Shown here: piece by piece, positions 25,015 through 34,025 of the stretch | Layout: each line of letters starts with the position of its first letter | Position numbering within the stretch: position 1 is the first letter of the stretch | From: Variovorax paradoxus | GTDB lineage: Bacteria > Pseudomonadota > Gammaproteobacteria > Burkholderiales > Burkholderiaceae_C | Assembly: GCA_016806145.1 (NCBI GenBank) | Contig: CP063167.1 | Span: 124,001-188,000, forward strand | Length of the DNA stretch: 64,000 nt | Reading direction: 5' to 3' | Notes under the pieces: model-generated | What the model was told of the DNA's origin: nothing | What the model saw: the letters and a program-made list of their open reading frames with translations, nothing else | The model's database searches: none | Position numbers and translations under genes: made by a program

Positions 25015-26250
25015 TCAGAACACCTTGCCCTCTTCGAGGTGCGTGGTCGTGCCGTTGAGATGGTGGTCGCCGATCACGCGTGCCTTCTGCTGCAGCGGGT
25101 TGTGATTGAAGATGGTGCGCAGGTTGCGCCAGTGACGGTCGAAGTTGTGGCGGCGCGAGGTGGCGGATGCGCCGCCGGCCTCGAAGAGCCGCTCGGCCGC
25201 CTGCAGCGCGATGCGGCTCACCGCGAGCTGGGTCTTCGCGGTGGCGAGCGCGCCTTCGAGCACGAGCTGGCGCGTGCGTTCGCTCTCCTGGTCCGTTGCG
25301 GCATCGTGCCGCAGCGCCTGCGCCGAGCGATCGAGGCGCCGCGCGTTGTCCGCGACCAGCGCATCGACCGCATGCGTGGCGGTCGCGAGGTCGCCGACCA
25401 CCCATTGCGTGAAGTGGTCCTGCGCCGCGCTGTCGGCCGGGCTGTGCGCGGCCGGCCGTGCATGGTGGCGCACGTAGTCGAGCGCATCGGCAAAGATGTT
25501 GCGCACGATGCCCGCGGCCACTGCGACCAGGTAGAGCTGGCGCAGTGACGATGCATGGCGGCGCTGCAGGGTCTTGGGGCTGCCGTACACGAGCTCGTCG
25601 GCATGCACCTCGAGGCCCTCGAACTCCAGGCTGCCGCTCGCGGTCAGGCGCTGGCCCATGCCGTCCCAGTCGTCCTTCACGTGCAGGCCTTCGCGCTGGG
25701 TGGGCACGACGATGGCGACGTCGCGGCCCTCGGGATCGCGCACCGCGATGCTCGCGTAGTCCGAGAAGGCGGTGCCGGTGGCGTAGTACTTGCGGCCGTT
25801 GAGCACCAGACGATCGCCGTCGCGCTCGAGCGCGGTGGTCACGGTGCCCGACTTGGGCGTGCCGAGCTCGGTGAAGGCGCCGCCGAACAGCGCACCCTCG
25901 CGCACACGCGCCAGCTGCAGCTCGCTGTTCGCATCGGGTGGCGCGGTGGTCCAGAGCTCGATCGCGTTGTAGTGGATGCGCAGCGCATGCGCGACGTTCG
26001 AGTCGGCCGCCGCGAGTGTCGCGACCACCTCGATCAGGTCCTCGACCGAGCCGCCGGGACCGCCGCGCTCGGGCGGCACGCGCAGCGCGCCGAGGCCCGA
26101 GGCGCGGAACAGCGCGAAGGCCTCGAAGGGCAGCACGCGGTCGCGCTCGCGCTGCGAGGCGTCTCGTGCGATGGCGGCTGCCAGCGCGGGCAGGCGATCG
26201 AGCAGGGTCTGGAGGTCGAGCGCCAGCGCGGCGCGGTCGGGTGCGTTCAT
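25015..26250 (-). CDS. SfnB/DszC-type flavoprotein (copy 3)
   Basis: 411 residues from the chosen ATG. Blocks of the family are present: SGLGALRVPPERGGPGGSVE, RKYYATGTAFSDYASIAVRD, DDWDGMGQRLTASGSLEFEG and the ending NFDRHWRNLRTIFNHNPLQQ with the closing DHHLNGT. It is more diverged than copies 1 and 2. It is monocistronic on the minus strand, divergent from a binding-protein operon, and convergent with arr (14 nt between the stops). It probably oxidises a sulfur compound or dehydrogenates a carbon next to sulfur. A longer start 36 codons upstream is possible but would cover the promoter. Confidence 0.86.
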   Translation of the reverse strand: MNAPDRAALALDLQTLLDRLPALAAAIARDASQRERDRVLPFEAFALFRASGLGALRVPPERGGPGGSVEDLIEVVATLAAADSNVAHALRIHYNAIELWTTAPPDANSELQLARVREGALFGGAFTELGTPKSGTVTTALERDGDRLVLNGRKYYATGTAFSDYASIAVRDPEGRDVAIVVPTQREGLHVKDDWDGMGQRLTASGSLEFEGLEVHADELVYGSPKTLQRRHASSLRQLYLVAVAAGIVRNIFADALDYVRHHARPAAHSPADSAAQDHFTQWVVGDLATATHAVDALVADNARRLDRSAQALRHDAATDQESERTRQLVLEGALATAKTQLAVSRIALQAAERLFEAGGASATSRRHNFDRHWRNLRTIFNHNPLQQKARVIGDHHLNGTTTHLEEGKVF

Positions 26251-26289
26251 CGGTGAGGGTGCGGGCAGCGAGCGGTCGAGGATGAACGC

Positions 26290-26333
26290 AGTATGGGCGC
26301 GCGGCATGGCCGTTTCCCGCATAAGAAAACTCG
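26290..26333 (-). promoter_or_regulatory. Putative regulatory site of SfnB-type copy 3
   Basis: On the minus strand CGAGT-N6-ATGCG (one arm with two mismatches) is followed by CATACT 22 nt later, shorter than the 30-34 nt seen elsewhere. The arm TTATGCGG resembles the rhodanese promoter at 34942. Confidence 0.3.
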
Positions 26334-26376
26334 CATTCCTGCAATGGCGAACGGGCACGGATCGCGTGGAGCACGG

Positions 26377-26432
26377 CGCATTTCCAAACGCGAAAAGATG
26401 CTAAGCGCGCGCTTGGATTTCGCGGGGATATC
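26377..26432 (+). promoter_or_regulatory. Putative promoter of the binding protein/amidase/DszB-like operon
   Basis: CGCAT-N6-ACGCG (26377-26392, one mismatch) is followed 34 nt later by GATATC inside GGGATATCCC. A CCGCTAACC sequence closer to the gene (26453) is an alternative -10. Confidence 0.35.
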
Positions 26433-26470
26433 CCAGACCATCGGCGGCCCAACCGCTAACCAGTCAGAGA

Positions 26471-28075
26471 ATGAAATTCGATCGATGGGCACTGCGCGTC
26501 GCCCTCGCCGCGGCAGTGGCCGCCGCGCTCCCGGGCGCCTTCGCGCAGGGCACCGCACCCTCCCCCCAACCCATCGACGGCGGCACGCTGACGCTCGCGG
26601 TGTCGCAGGAGCCGACCTCGCTGGTGTCCTTCCTCGACACCAAGACCGACAACCGCAACATCAGTGCGAAGATCACCGAGGGCCTGCTGCGCTACGACGC
26701 GCAGTTCCGCGCGCAGCCGCTGCTCGCCACGTCGTGGCAGGTCAGCGCCGATGGCCTGAAGTACACCTTCAAGCTTCGCCCCGGCGTGAAGTGGCACGAC
26801 GGCCGCGACTTCGGCGCGGAGGACGTGCGCTATTCGATCCTCACGCAGAAGAAGCAGGGACCGCGCGGGCGCATCACGCTCGCGAACGTGGAACGCGTCG
26901 ACGCGCCCGATCCGCTGACCGCGGTGATCGTGCTGTCGAAGCCCGCGCCCTTTCTGCTGAAGTCGCTGTCTTCGGCCGAACTGCCGATCGTGCCCTCGCA
27001 CCGCTACGCCGACGGCGAGCCGCTGGGCAATCCCAACGTCACGGCGCCCGTGGGCACCGGTCCCTTCGTGTTCGACCAGTGGGTGCGCGGCAGCCACCTG
27101 GTGCTCAGGAAGAATCCGAACTACTGGCGCAAGGGCTATCCGCACCTCGACCGCGTGATCGTGAAGTTCGTGCGCGATCCGGCCGCGATCTCGACCGCGG
27201 TCGAGACCGGCGAGGTCGACGCGGCGCTCGGCGTGGGCCTGGCCGACCTCGAACGGCTCGAGAAGAACCCGAAGCTCAAGGTCGACGCCACCTACGACGC
27301 CTTCCTCAACAACGCCTCGTTCCTCGAGTTCAACCTCGAGAACCCGGTGCTCGCGAACCCGAAGGTGCGGCATGCGATCGCGCAGGCGATCGACCGCCAC
27401 TTCATCCGCGACACCATCTACTACAAGCGCGTGGAGGTGGTGAACTCGCCGATTCCGCGCGTGCTGGCCGACTACTACGACGACAGCACCTTCCGCTATC
27501 CCTTCGACGTGACCGCGGCCAACCGCCTGCTCGACGAGGCCGGCCAGCCTCGCGGCGCGGGCGGCACGCGCTTCTCGCTGCGGCTGAGCTACATCCCGGG
27601 CGCGGAATTCAAGCGCACCAGCGACTACCTGCGCGCGGCCTTCTCGCGCATCGGCGTCAAGGTCGAGATCGTCGACGGCGACCTGCCCACCTTCCTCAAG
27701 CGCGTCTACAGCACGCGCGACTTCGACATCAACCTCAACGGCCTGGGCCGGCTGTTCGACCCGACGGTGGGCGTGCAGCGCATCTACTGGGGCGACGGAG
27801 TGCGCAATCCGCTGATCTGGATCAATGCCTCGCACTACGACAACCCGCAGGTCGACGAGCTGTTCCGCCAGGCCGCGGTCGAGCTCGACGGCGCGAAGCG
27901 CGCCACCCAGTTCCGCCAGATCCAGCAGATCGTGGGCCGCGAGCTGCCGGTGGTGCCGCTGGTCACGGTGCATTCGGCGCTGCAGGTCTACAGCACCCGC
28001 GTGCACGCACTCAACAACAGCATCGACCTCACGGCCGGCGACTTCGCCGATGCCTGGATCGAACCCCGCAAGTAA
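26471..28075 (+). CDS. Dpp-type periplasmic binding protein (paralogue 2 of 5)
   Basis: 534 residues, SBP_bac_5. A signal peptide (DRWALRVALAAAVAAALPGA FAQG) precedes SQEPTSLVSFLDTKTDNRN and the shared blocks GVKWHDGRDFGAEDVRYSIL, KPAPFLLKSLSSAELPIVPS and APVGTGPFVFDQWVRGSHLV. It is the most diverged of the five. It opens an operon with an amidase, two more receptors and a DszB-like desulfinase. With no permease in the operon it probably uses the orphan Dpp-type permease of this window (inference). Confidence 0.88.
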   Translation: MKFDRWALRVALAAAVAAALPGAFAQGTAPSPQPIDGGTLTLAVSQEPTSLVSFLDTKTDNRNISAKITEGLLRYDAQFRAQPLLATSWQVSADGLKYTFKLRPGVKWHDGRDFGAEDVRYSILTQKKQGPRGRITLANVERVDAPDPLTAVIVLSKPAPFLLKSLSSAELPIVPSHRYADGEPLGNPNVTAPVGTGPFVFDQWVRGSHLVLRKNPNYWRKGYPHLDRVIVKFVRDPAAISTAVETGEVDAALGVGLADLERLEKNPKLKVDATYDAFLNNASFLEFNLENPVLANPKVRHAIAQAIDRHFIRDTIYYKRVEVVNSPIPRVLADYYDDSTFRYPFDVTAANRLLDEAGQPRGAGGTRFSLRLSYIPGAEFKRTSDYLRAAFSRIGVKVEIVDGDLPTFLKRVYSTRDFDINLNGLGRLFDPTVGVQRIYWGDGVRNPLIWINASHYDNPQVDELFRQAAVELDGAKRATQFRQIQQIVGRELPVVPLVTVHSALQVYSTRVHALNNSIDLTAGDFADAWIEPRK

Positions 28076-28105
28076 GACAGAAAAGACAGAGACGGACGGA
28101 ACGCC

Positions 28106-29659
28106 ATGAGCCTCCAGGACATCACGAACGACCAACTGCACGCGCTGAGCTTCGCGAGCGCCGGCGAACAGGCCCGCGCGCTGGCAGAGGGCCGGGTCAG
28201 CGCGGTGGCGCTGCTCGAGCACCTGCTCGCGCGCATCGACCGCTTCGACGGCACGCTCAACGCGGTGCCCGTGCGCGACGACGAGCGCGCACGCGCCGCG
28301 GCACGCGAGGCCGACGCGGCGCTCGCACGCGGCGAGCGCCGGCCGCTGCTGGGCGTGCCGGTCACGGTGAAGGAATCCTTCGACGTGGCGGGCCTGGTCA
28401 CGAGCAGCGGCAATCCGGCCTTCGCCGACAACGTCGCGCGCGAGGACTCGCTCGCGGTGGCCGCGCTGCGCGAAGCCGGCGCGGTGATCGTCGGCAAGAG
28501 CAACGTGCCGCTGGGCCTGGCCGACCTGCAGAGCTACAACGCGGTCTACGGCATCAGCAACAACCCCTGGGACCCGGCGCGCACGCCGGGCGGATCCTCG
28601 GGCGGCTCGGCCGCGGCGCTGGCCGCGGGCTACGTGGCGCTGGAGATCGGCACCGACATCGGCGGCTCGATCCGCATTCCCGCGCATTTCAACGGCGTGT
28701 ACGGCCACAAGCCGACCGCGGGCCTGGTGGCGCTGCGCGGCACCGGCGTGCCCTCGGGCCGCCATGCCGAGCGCGACCTGGTGGTGGCCGGGCCGCTCGC
28801 GCGCACGGCGTCCGATCTCGAGCTCGCGCTCGGCCTGCTGATCAACCGCGATCCGCTGCTGGCCAAGGGCTGGAAGGCGAGCCTGCCACCGGCGCGCCAT
28901 GCGCGGCTGTCCGAATTCCGCGTGCTGGTGATCGACCAGTGGCCCGGCAACGAGCGCAGCGTGCACGAGCGCCAGGTGAGCGAGCGCGTGGTCGACCGGC
29001 TTCGCACGCAAGGCGTGCAGGTGAGCCGGCCCGCCGACCTGCCGCCGGGGCTGCTGCCCGACCTGGTGCGCTCGCACCGCGTCTATCGCAGCCTGCTGGG
29101 CTCGTCGCTGGCCGCGCCGCCCGCGCTCAGCGAGGCCGCGCAGCAGCGGCTCGAGGCACTCTCGCCCGAGGACGACAGCGCCGACGCAGCCTGGCTGCGC
29201 GCCTCCACGCTGCGCCACAGCCAGTGGCTGCAGGACCACGAGGCGCGCGTGGCGCTGCGCCACCAGTGGGAAGGCTTCTTCGCGCAGTTCGACGTGGTGG
29301 TGACGCCGGTGGCGCCGCTGCCGGCCTTCCGCCACAACCACAGCGAGCCCAAGGATGCGCGCACCTATCCCGTGGCCTTCGAGGACGGCACGCGCGAGGT
29401 GCGCTTCCTCGACCTGTTCGCCTGGGCCGGGCTGCCGGTGCTGCCGGGTCTGCCGGCCACCAGCTTCCCGATCGGGCTCGACGACGAGGGCCTGCCGGTG
29501 AGCGCGCAGGCGGTCGGCGCCTACCTCGAGGACCGCACCACCATCGCCTTCGCGCGGCTGCTCGAGGAGGCCTATGGCGGCTTCATCGCGCCGCCGGGCT
29601 ACGAGGACAGCGTGGCCGCGCCCGCGACGCCTGCAGCCCCGACCGCGCCCGCCGCATGA
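28106..29659 (+). CDS. Amidase-signature-family amidohydrolase
   Basis: 517 residues. The Ser-cisSer-Lys triad is visible: K89 in GVPVTVKESFD, the Gly/Ser motif RTPGGSSGGSAAALAAGYV (162-168) and the nucleophile S188 in GTDIGGSIRIPAHFNG. The enzyme hydrolyses a carboxamide to acid plus ammonia or amine. It starts 30 nt after one Dpp-type receptor and overlaps the next by ATGA, which suggests that the imported ligands are amides or peptides and that it opens them in the cytoplasm (no signal peptide). Substrate unknown. Confidence 0.9.
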   Translation: MSLQDITNDQLHALSFASAGEQARALAEGRVSAVALLEHLLARIDRFDGTLNAVPVRDDERARAAAREADAALARGERRPLLGVPVTVKESFDVAGLVTSSGNPAFADNVAREDSLAVAALREAGAVIVGKSNVPLGLADLQSYNAVYGISNNPWDPARTPGGSSGGSAAALAAGYVALEIGTDIGGSIRIPAHFNGVYGHKPTAGLVALRGTGVPSGRHAERDLVVAGPLARTASDLELALGLLINRDPLLAKGWKASLPPARHARLSEFRVLVIDQWPGNERSVHERQVSERVVDRLRTQGVQVSRPADLPPGLLPDLVRSHRVYRSLLGSSLAAPPALSEAAQQRLEALSPEDDSADAAWLRASTLRHSQWLQDHEARVALRHQWEGFFAQFDVVVTPVAPLPAFRHNHSEPKDARTYPVAFEDGTREVRFLDLFAWAGLPVLPGLPATSFPIGLDDEGLPVSAQAVGAYLEDRTTIAFARLLEEAYGGFIAPPGYEDSVAAPATPAAPTAPAA

Positions 29660-31290
29660 CGCCCACGCCTCCGATCAGCCGCCGGCATTTCCACCGGCGG
29701 CTCGCGGGGCTGCCGCTCGCGCTGGCCGCGGTGCCGGCGGCCGCGGCCAATGCCGCGCCCCATACCGAGCCCGATGCCGCACCGCGCCACAAGCCCGGCA
29801 GCGTCGTCACGCTGCTCACCGCGCTCGAGCCGCCCACGCTGGTGGGACTGGTCAACTCCGCGGCCGGCACCTTCCTGGTGTCGCCGAAGGCGGTCGAGGG
29901 TCTGCTGAGCTACGACTTCGATCTGCGCCCGCGTCCGCAGCTCGCCGTGGCCTGGGAGGTGCAGCCCGATGGCCTGCAATACACCTTCAGGCTGCGCCGC
30001 GGCGTGAAGTGGCACGACGGCCGCTCCTTCACCTCGGCCGACGTGGCCTTCTCGATCCTCGCGCTCAAGCAGTCGCATCCGCGCGGTCGCGCCACCTTCG
30101 CGAGCGTGAGCGAGGTGCGCACGCCCGATGCGCACACGGCGGTGCTGGTGCTCAGCAAGCCCGCGCCCTTCCTGCTGACCGCGCTGGCGGCCGCCGAGTC
30201 GCCGATCGTGCCGCGCCATGTCTACGAGGGCCGCGACCTCGCGAGCCATCCGGCCAACAACGCACCGATCGGCACCGGACCGTTCGTGTTCAAGGAGTGG
30301 CAGCGCGGCAGCCACATCATCTACGAGCGCAATCCCGACTACTGGGATGCCGGCAAGCCCTACGTCGACCGGCTGGTGGTGCGCTTCGTGCCCGACCCCG
30401 CGGCGGCCGCGGCCGCGCTCGAGAGCGGCACGGTCGACCTGGCCGGCGCGACACCGGTGCCGATCCCCGACCTCGATCGGCTCAAGGCGCTGCCGCACCT
30501 GAGCCTGGACACGCGCGGCAACGAGTACTTCAACAACTCGACCACGCGCATCGAGTTCAACCTCGACAACCCCTACTTCCGCCACGCCAAGGTGCGCCAG
30601 GCGGTGGCGCATGCGATCGACCGCGAGGTGATCCTCAAGACCGTGTGGTACGGCTACGGCCTGGCCGCGCCGGGCCCGATCTCGCCGGTGCTGCGCGCCT
30701 TCTACGAGCCCGCGGCCGGCGTACCGGGTTTCGACCGCAAGCGCGCCGAGGCGCTGCTCGACGAGGCCGGCTTCGCGCGCGGCGCCGACGGCGTGCGCTT
30801 TCGCGTCAGCCACGACGTGTTCGACGGGGGCGGCAACCGCGTGGGCCAGTACATCCGCCAGGCGCTCGCGCGCGTGGGCATCGACGTGACGGTGCGCACG
30901 CAGGAGTTCGGCGCCTACATCAAGCGCGTCTACACCGACCGCGACTTCGACTTCAACAACCAGGGCATGAGCCAGATGTTCGACCCCGCGGTCGGCATCC
31001 AGCGCTTCTACTGGTCGAAGAACTTCCGCCCGGGCGTGCCCTTCTCGAACGGCGCGCACTACGACAACCCCGAGGTCGACCGGCTGCTCGAGGCCGCGGC
31101 GGTGGAGAACGATGCCGCGAAGCGGCGCGCGCTCTATGCCGAGTTCCAGCGCGTGATCGCGCGCGAGCTGCCGACCATCGGCCTGGTGGCGGTGGCCCAG
31201 GTCACGGTGGCCAATCGCCGCATCGGCGGCCACACGGTCGGCGCCGAGGGCCTGTCGGGCAACTTCGCCGATCTTCACCTCAAGGGATGA
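29656..31290 (+). CDS. Dpp-type periplasmic binding protein (paralogue 3 of 5)
   Basis: 544 residues. The N terminus SRRHFHRRLAGLPLALAAVP suggests a twin-arginine signal followed by a His/Pro-rich stretch. It shares SFTSADVAFSILALKQSHPR, EVRTPDAHTAVLVLSKPAPF, IGTGPFVFKEWQRGSHIIYE and VGIQRFYWSKNFRPGVPFSN with paralogues 1, 4 and 5. It lies between the amidase gene and paralogue 4 with 4-nt overlaps on both sides. Two such receptors in tandem suggest gene duplication followed by specialisation for related ligands (inference). Confidence 0.9.
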   Translation: MTPTPPISRRHFHRRLAGLPLALAAVPAAAANAAPHTEPDAAPRHKPGSVVTLLTALEPPTLVGLVNSAAGTFLVSPKAVEGLLSYDFDLRPRPQLAVAWEVQPDGLQYTFRLRRGVKWHDGRSFTSADVAFSILALKQSHPRGRATFASVSEVRTPDAHTAVLVLSKPAPFLLTALAAAESPIVPRHVYEGRDLASHPANNAPIGTGPFVFKEWQRGSHIIYERNPDYWDAGKPYVDRLVVRFVPDPAAAAAALESGTVDLAGATPVPIPDLDRLKALPHLSLDTRGNEYFNNSTTRIEFNLDNPYFRHAKVRQAVAHAIDREVILKTVWYGYGLAAPGPISPVLRAFYEPAAGVPGFDRKRAEALLDEAGFARGADGVRFRVSHDVFDGGGNRVGQYIRQALARVGIDVTVRTQEFGAYIKRVYTDRDFDFNNQGMSQMFDPAVGIQRFYWSKNFRPGVPFSNGAHYDNPEVDRLLEAAAVENDAAKRRALYAEFQRVIARELPTIGLVAVAQVTVANRRIGGHTVGAEGLSGNFADLHLKG

Positions 31291-32924
31291 GCATGCAGGA
31301 CTGGAACATGGAGCGCCGCGCCTGGCTGCAGGCCGGCGCGGGACTCGGGCTCGCGGGCCTGGCCTCGCCGTTCGCGGCGGTGTCCGCGCTCGCGCAGGGC
31401 CGCGACGCGGGCACGCCGGTGCGCGGCGGCACGCTGACCGTGCTGATCGATCCCGAGCCGCCCACGCTCACCACCATCGCGCATTCGGCCGGCGCCTCGG
31501 TGCTGATCTCGGCCAAGACCACCGAGGGCCTGCTGAGCTACGGCTTCGACCTCTCGCCGCAGCCGCAGCTCGCGACCGCCTGGAGCGTGAGCGCCGACGG
31601 GCTGCAGTACAGCTTCACCCTGCGCCGCGGCGTGAAGTGGCACGACGGCCGGCCCTTCACATCGGCCGACGTCGCGCATTCGATCGGCCTGCTCAAGCAA
31701 TACCACCCGCGCGGTCGCGCCACCTTCTCGAGCGTGTCGGAGGTGCGCACGCCCGATGCGCACACCGCGATCCTGGTGCTGTCGAAGCCGGTGCCCTACC
31801 TGATCACCGCGCTGTCGGCGGCCGAGTCGCCGATCGTGCCGAAGCACCTCTACGAGAACGGCAAGGCCGATGCCAACCCGGCCAACAACGCGCCCGTGGG
31901 CACCGGCCCCTTCGTCTTCAAGGAATGGGTGCGCGGCAGCCACGTGAGCTACGAGCGCAACCCCGACTACTGGGACAACCCCAGGCCCTACGTCGACCGG
32001 CTGATCGTGCGCTTCATCCCCGACGCCGCCGCGCGCGCGGCCGCGATCGAGAAGGGCGAGGTGCACCTGAGCCCGGGCACGCCGGTGCCGCTGGGCGACG
32101 TGGAGCGGCTGCGCGCCAGGCCGAACCTGGTGTTCGAGCCGAACGGCTACCAGTACATCAACAACGTCTCGCGCGTGGAGTTCAACCTCGAGAGCCCCGC
32201 GCTGCAGGACCTGCGCGTGCGCCAGGCGATCGCGCACGCGATCAACCGGCAGGTGGTGCAGAAGACCGTGTGGTACGGCCAGGGCCGGTTGATCCCGGGG
32301 CCGGTGCATCCGGCGCTCGCGAAGTTCTACGTGCCCGACCTGCCGGTGCTGCCGCACGATCCGAAGCAGGCCGAGGCCTTGCTCGACGCGGCGGGCCTCG
32401 CGCGCGGCAAGGCCGGCCCCAACCTGCGGCTCAAGCTCGCGCTGACGCCCATTCCCAACGAGGGCGGCCAGCGCACCGCCGAGTACCTGAAGCAGAGCCT
32501 GGGGCGCATCGGCATCGAGGTCACGATCAACGCGACCGACTTCGCGACCTACGTGCGCCGCATCTATGCCGACCGCGCCTTCGACCTGCACGTGAGCGTG
32601 ATGAGCAACACCTTCGACCCCACCGTGGGCATCCAGCGCCTGTACTGGTCGAAGAACTTCAAGAAGGGCCTGCCGTTCTCCAACGGCTCGGGCTACAACA
32701 ACCCCGAGGTCGACCGGCTGCTCGAGGCGGCCGCCATCGAGACCGACGAGGCGCGCCGGCGCCAGGCCTTCGCCGAGTTCCAGCGCCACATCGTGCGCGA
32801 CCTGCCCGACATCACGCTGCTCGCACTCGACAACTACACCATCGCCGACCGCCGCGTGCGCGGCCACACGGTCAGCGCCGACGGCATCGCCGGCAACCTG
32901 GCCGGTGCGTGGATCGGCACCTGA
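31287..32924 (+). CDS. Dpp-type periplasmic binding protein (paralogue 4 of 5)
   Basis: 545 residues. The signal region is MERRAWLQAGAGLGLAGLAS, again twin-arginine-like. Shared blocks: GVKWHDGRPFTSADVAHSIG, HPRGRATFSSVSEVRTPDAH, ESPIVPKHLYENGK and VGTGPFVFKEWVRGSHVSYE. It overlaps paralogue 3 by 4 nt and is followed 24 nt later by the DszB-like gene, so ligand capture and desulfination may serve the same compound (inference). An alternative start two codons downstream cannot be excluded. Confidence 0.9.
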   Translation: MSMQDWNMERRAWLQAGAGLGLAGLASPFAAVSALAQGRDAGTPVRGGTLTVLIDPEPPTLTTIAHSAGASVLISAKTTEGLLSYGFDLSPQPQLATAWSVSADGLQYSFTLRRGVKWHDGRPFTSADVAHSIGLLKQYHPRGRATFSSVSEVRTPDAHTAILVLSKPVPYLITALSAAESPIVPKHLYENGKADANPANNAPVGTGPFVFKEWVRGSHVSYERNPDYWDNPRPYVDRLIVRFIPDAAARAAAIEKGEVHLSPGTPVPLGDVERLRARPNLVFEPNGYQYINNVSRVEFNLESPALQDLRVRQAIAHAINRQVVQKTVWYGQGRLIPGPVHPALAKFYVPDLPVLPHDPKQAEALLDAAGLARGKAGPNLRLKLALTPIPNEGGQRTAEYLKQSLGRIGIEVTINATDFATYVRRIYADRAFDLHVSVMSNTFDPTVGIQRLYWSKNFKKGLPFSNGSGYNNPEVDRLLEAAAIETDEARRRQAFAEFQRHIVRDLPDITLLALDNYTIADRRVRGHTVSADGIAGNLAGAWIGT

Positions 32925-32948
32925 TCGACAGTGAAAGGAACCCTCTCC

Positions 32949-34025
32949 ATGACCACCGACACCACCGACCGCCCCGACGTGCTCTGGTACACGCGCTGCC
33001 CCGTGCCCTCGCCGCTGGGCATCGCCGCGCGCCAGGGCTGGCTGGCCCAGACCTTCGCCGAGGAAGGCATCGCGATCGAATCGATCATCGACTCGAAGGA
33101 CCGCAGCATCCGCGAGAGCCACTTCGACCACCACCTGGCCTGGTCCTTCCGCCAGGGCGGCAACATCCCGCCGATCTGGGCCCGCGCCAACGGCCGCGCG
33201 ACGCGGCTGGTGGCGATCACCTGGACCGACGAGTTCCAGGCCATCGTGACCCTGCCGGGGCGCGGCATCGCATCGATCGAGCAGCTCGCGGGCCGGCGCT
33301 TCGCGGTGCCGCGCCGCGTCAACGACCTGATCGACTTCCATCGCGCCACCGCGCTCAAGGGCGTGGTGTCGGCGCTGTCGCTGGCCGGCCTCACGACCGA
33401 GGACCTCACGCTGGTGCAGCTGCCGATCGAGGAGTCGGTGATCCTCGCGCAGGGCGAGCCCAGCCTGTTCGGGCTGCGCCGGCGCCATCCCTACTTCCGC
33501 GAGGTCGAGGCGCTGGTACGCGGCGAGGTCGACGCGATCTTCGTCAAGGGAGCGGAAGGGCTGGTGGTCGCGAACCTGATCGGCGCCCAGGTGGTGTCCG
33601 AGTTCGGCAGCCATCCCGATCCGAAGATCCGCATCAACAACGGCACGCCGCGCGTGCTGACGGTGGACGCGGCGCTGTCCGAGCGGCGGCCCGACCTGGT
33701 GCTGCGCCTGCTCGAGGTGGTCGAGCGCGCGGGCCGCTGGGCCGAGGACCATCCCGACGAGACGGTGCGCTTCGTGGCACGCGAGATCGCCACCAGCGAG
33801 GAAGCGGTGCTGGCCTCGAACGGGCCCGAGGTGCACCGGCACCTGGGCATCGGGCTCGACGCGCCGCTGGTCGAGGCGATCGGGCATTTCAAGGACTTCC
33901 TGCTGCAGTGGGGCTTCCTGCCGGGCGACTTCGACCTCGGCGAGTGGGTCGATGCCGAGCCCTTGCGCGCGTTGCGTGCCGGCAAGGCGGCCGCGCCCGA
34001 AGCCGCGGTGCTCGCCGCCGCATGA
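32949..34025 (+). CDS. DszB-like sulfinate desulfinase (HPBS desulfinase homologue)
   Basis: 358 residues, close to DszB (365). It resembles periplasmic NMT1-type receptors but has no signal peptide. From my knowledge of DszB, its catalytic residues are C27, H60 and R70. Here C17 lies in WYTRCPVPSPLG (DszB: NCPVPNAL), H58 in RESHFDHH, and R68 exactly ten residues later in SFRQGGNIPP (DszB: TRFGGEIPP). The whole triad is thus kept. DszB hydrolyses an aromatic sulfinate to sulfite plus phenol/biphenyl. It lies last but one in an operon with two Dpp-type receptors and an amidase and overlaps an NmrA-type gene. The true substrate may be an alkane- or arylsulfinate. Confidence 0.8.
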   Translation: MTTDTTDRPDVLWYTRCPVPSPLGIAARQGWLAQTFAEEGIAIESIIDSKDRSIRESHFDHHLAWSFRQGGNIPPIWARANGRATRLVAITWTDEFQAIVTLPGRGIASIEQLAGRRFAVPRRVNDLIDFHRATALKGVVSALSLAGLTTEDLTLVQLPIEESVILAQGEPSLFGLRRRHPYFREVEALVRGEVDAIFVKGAEGLVVANLIGAQVVSEFGSHPDPKIRINNGTPRVLTVDAALSERRPDLVLRLLEVVERAGRWAEDHPDETVRFVAREIATSEEAVLASNGPEVHRHLGIGLDAPLVEAIGHFKDFLLQWGFLPGDFDLGEWVDAEPLRALRAGKAAAPEAAVLAAA

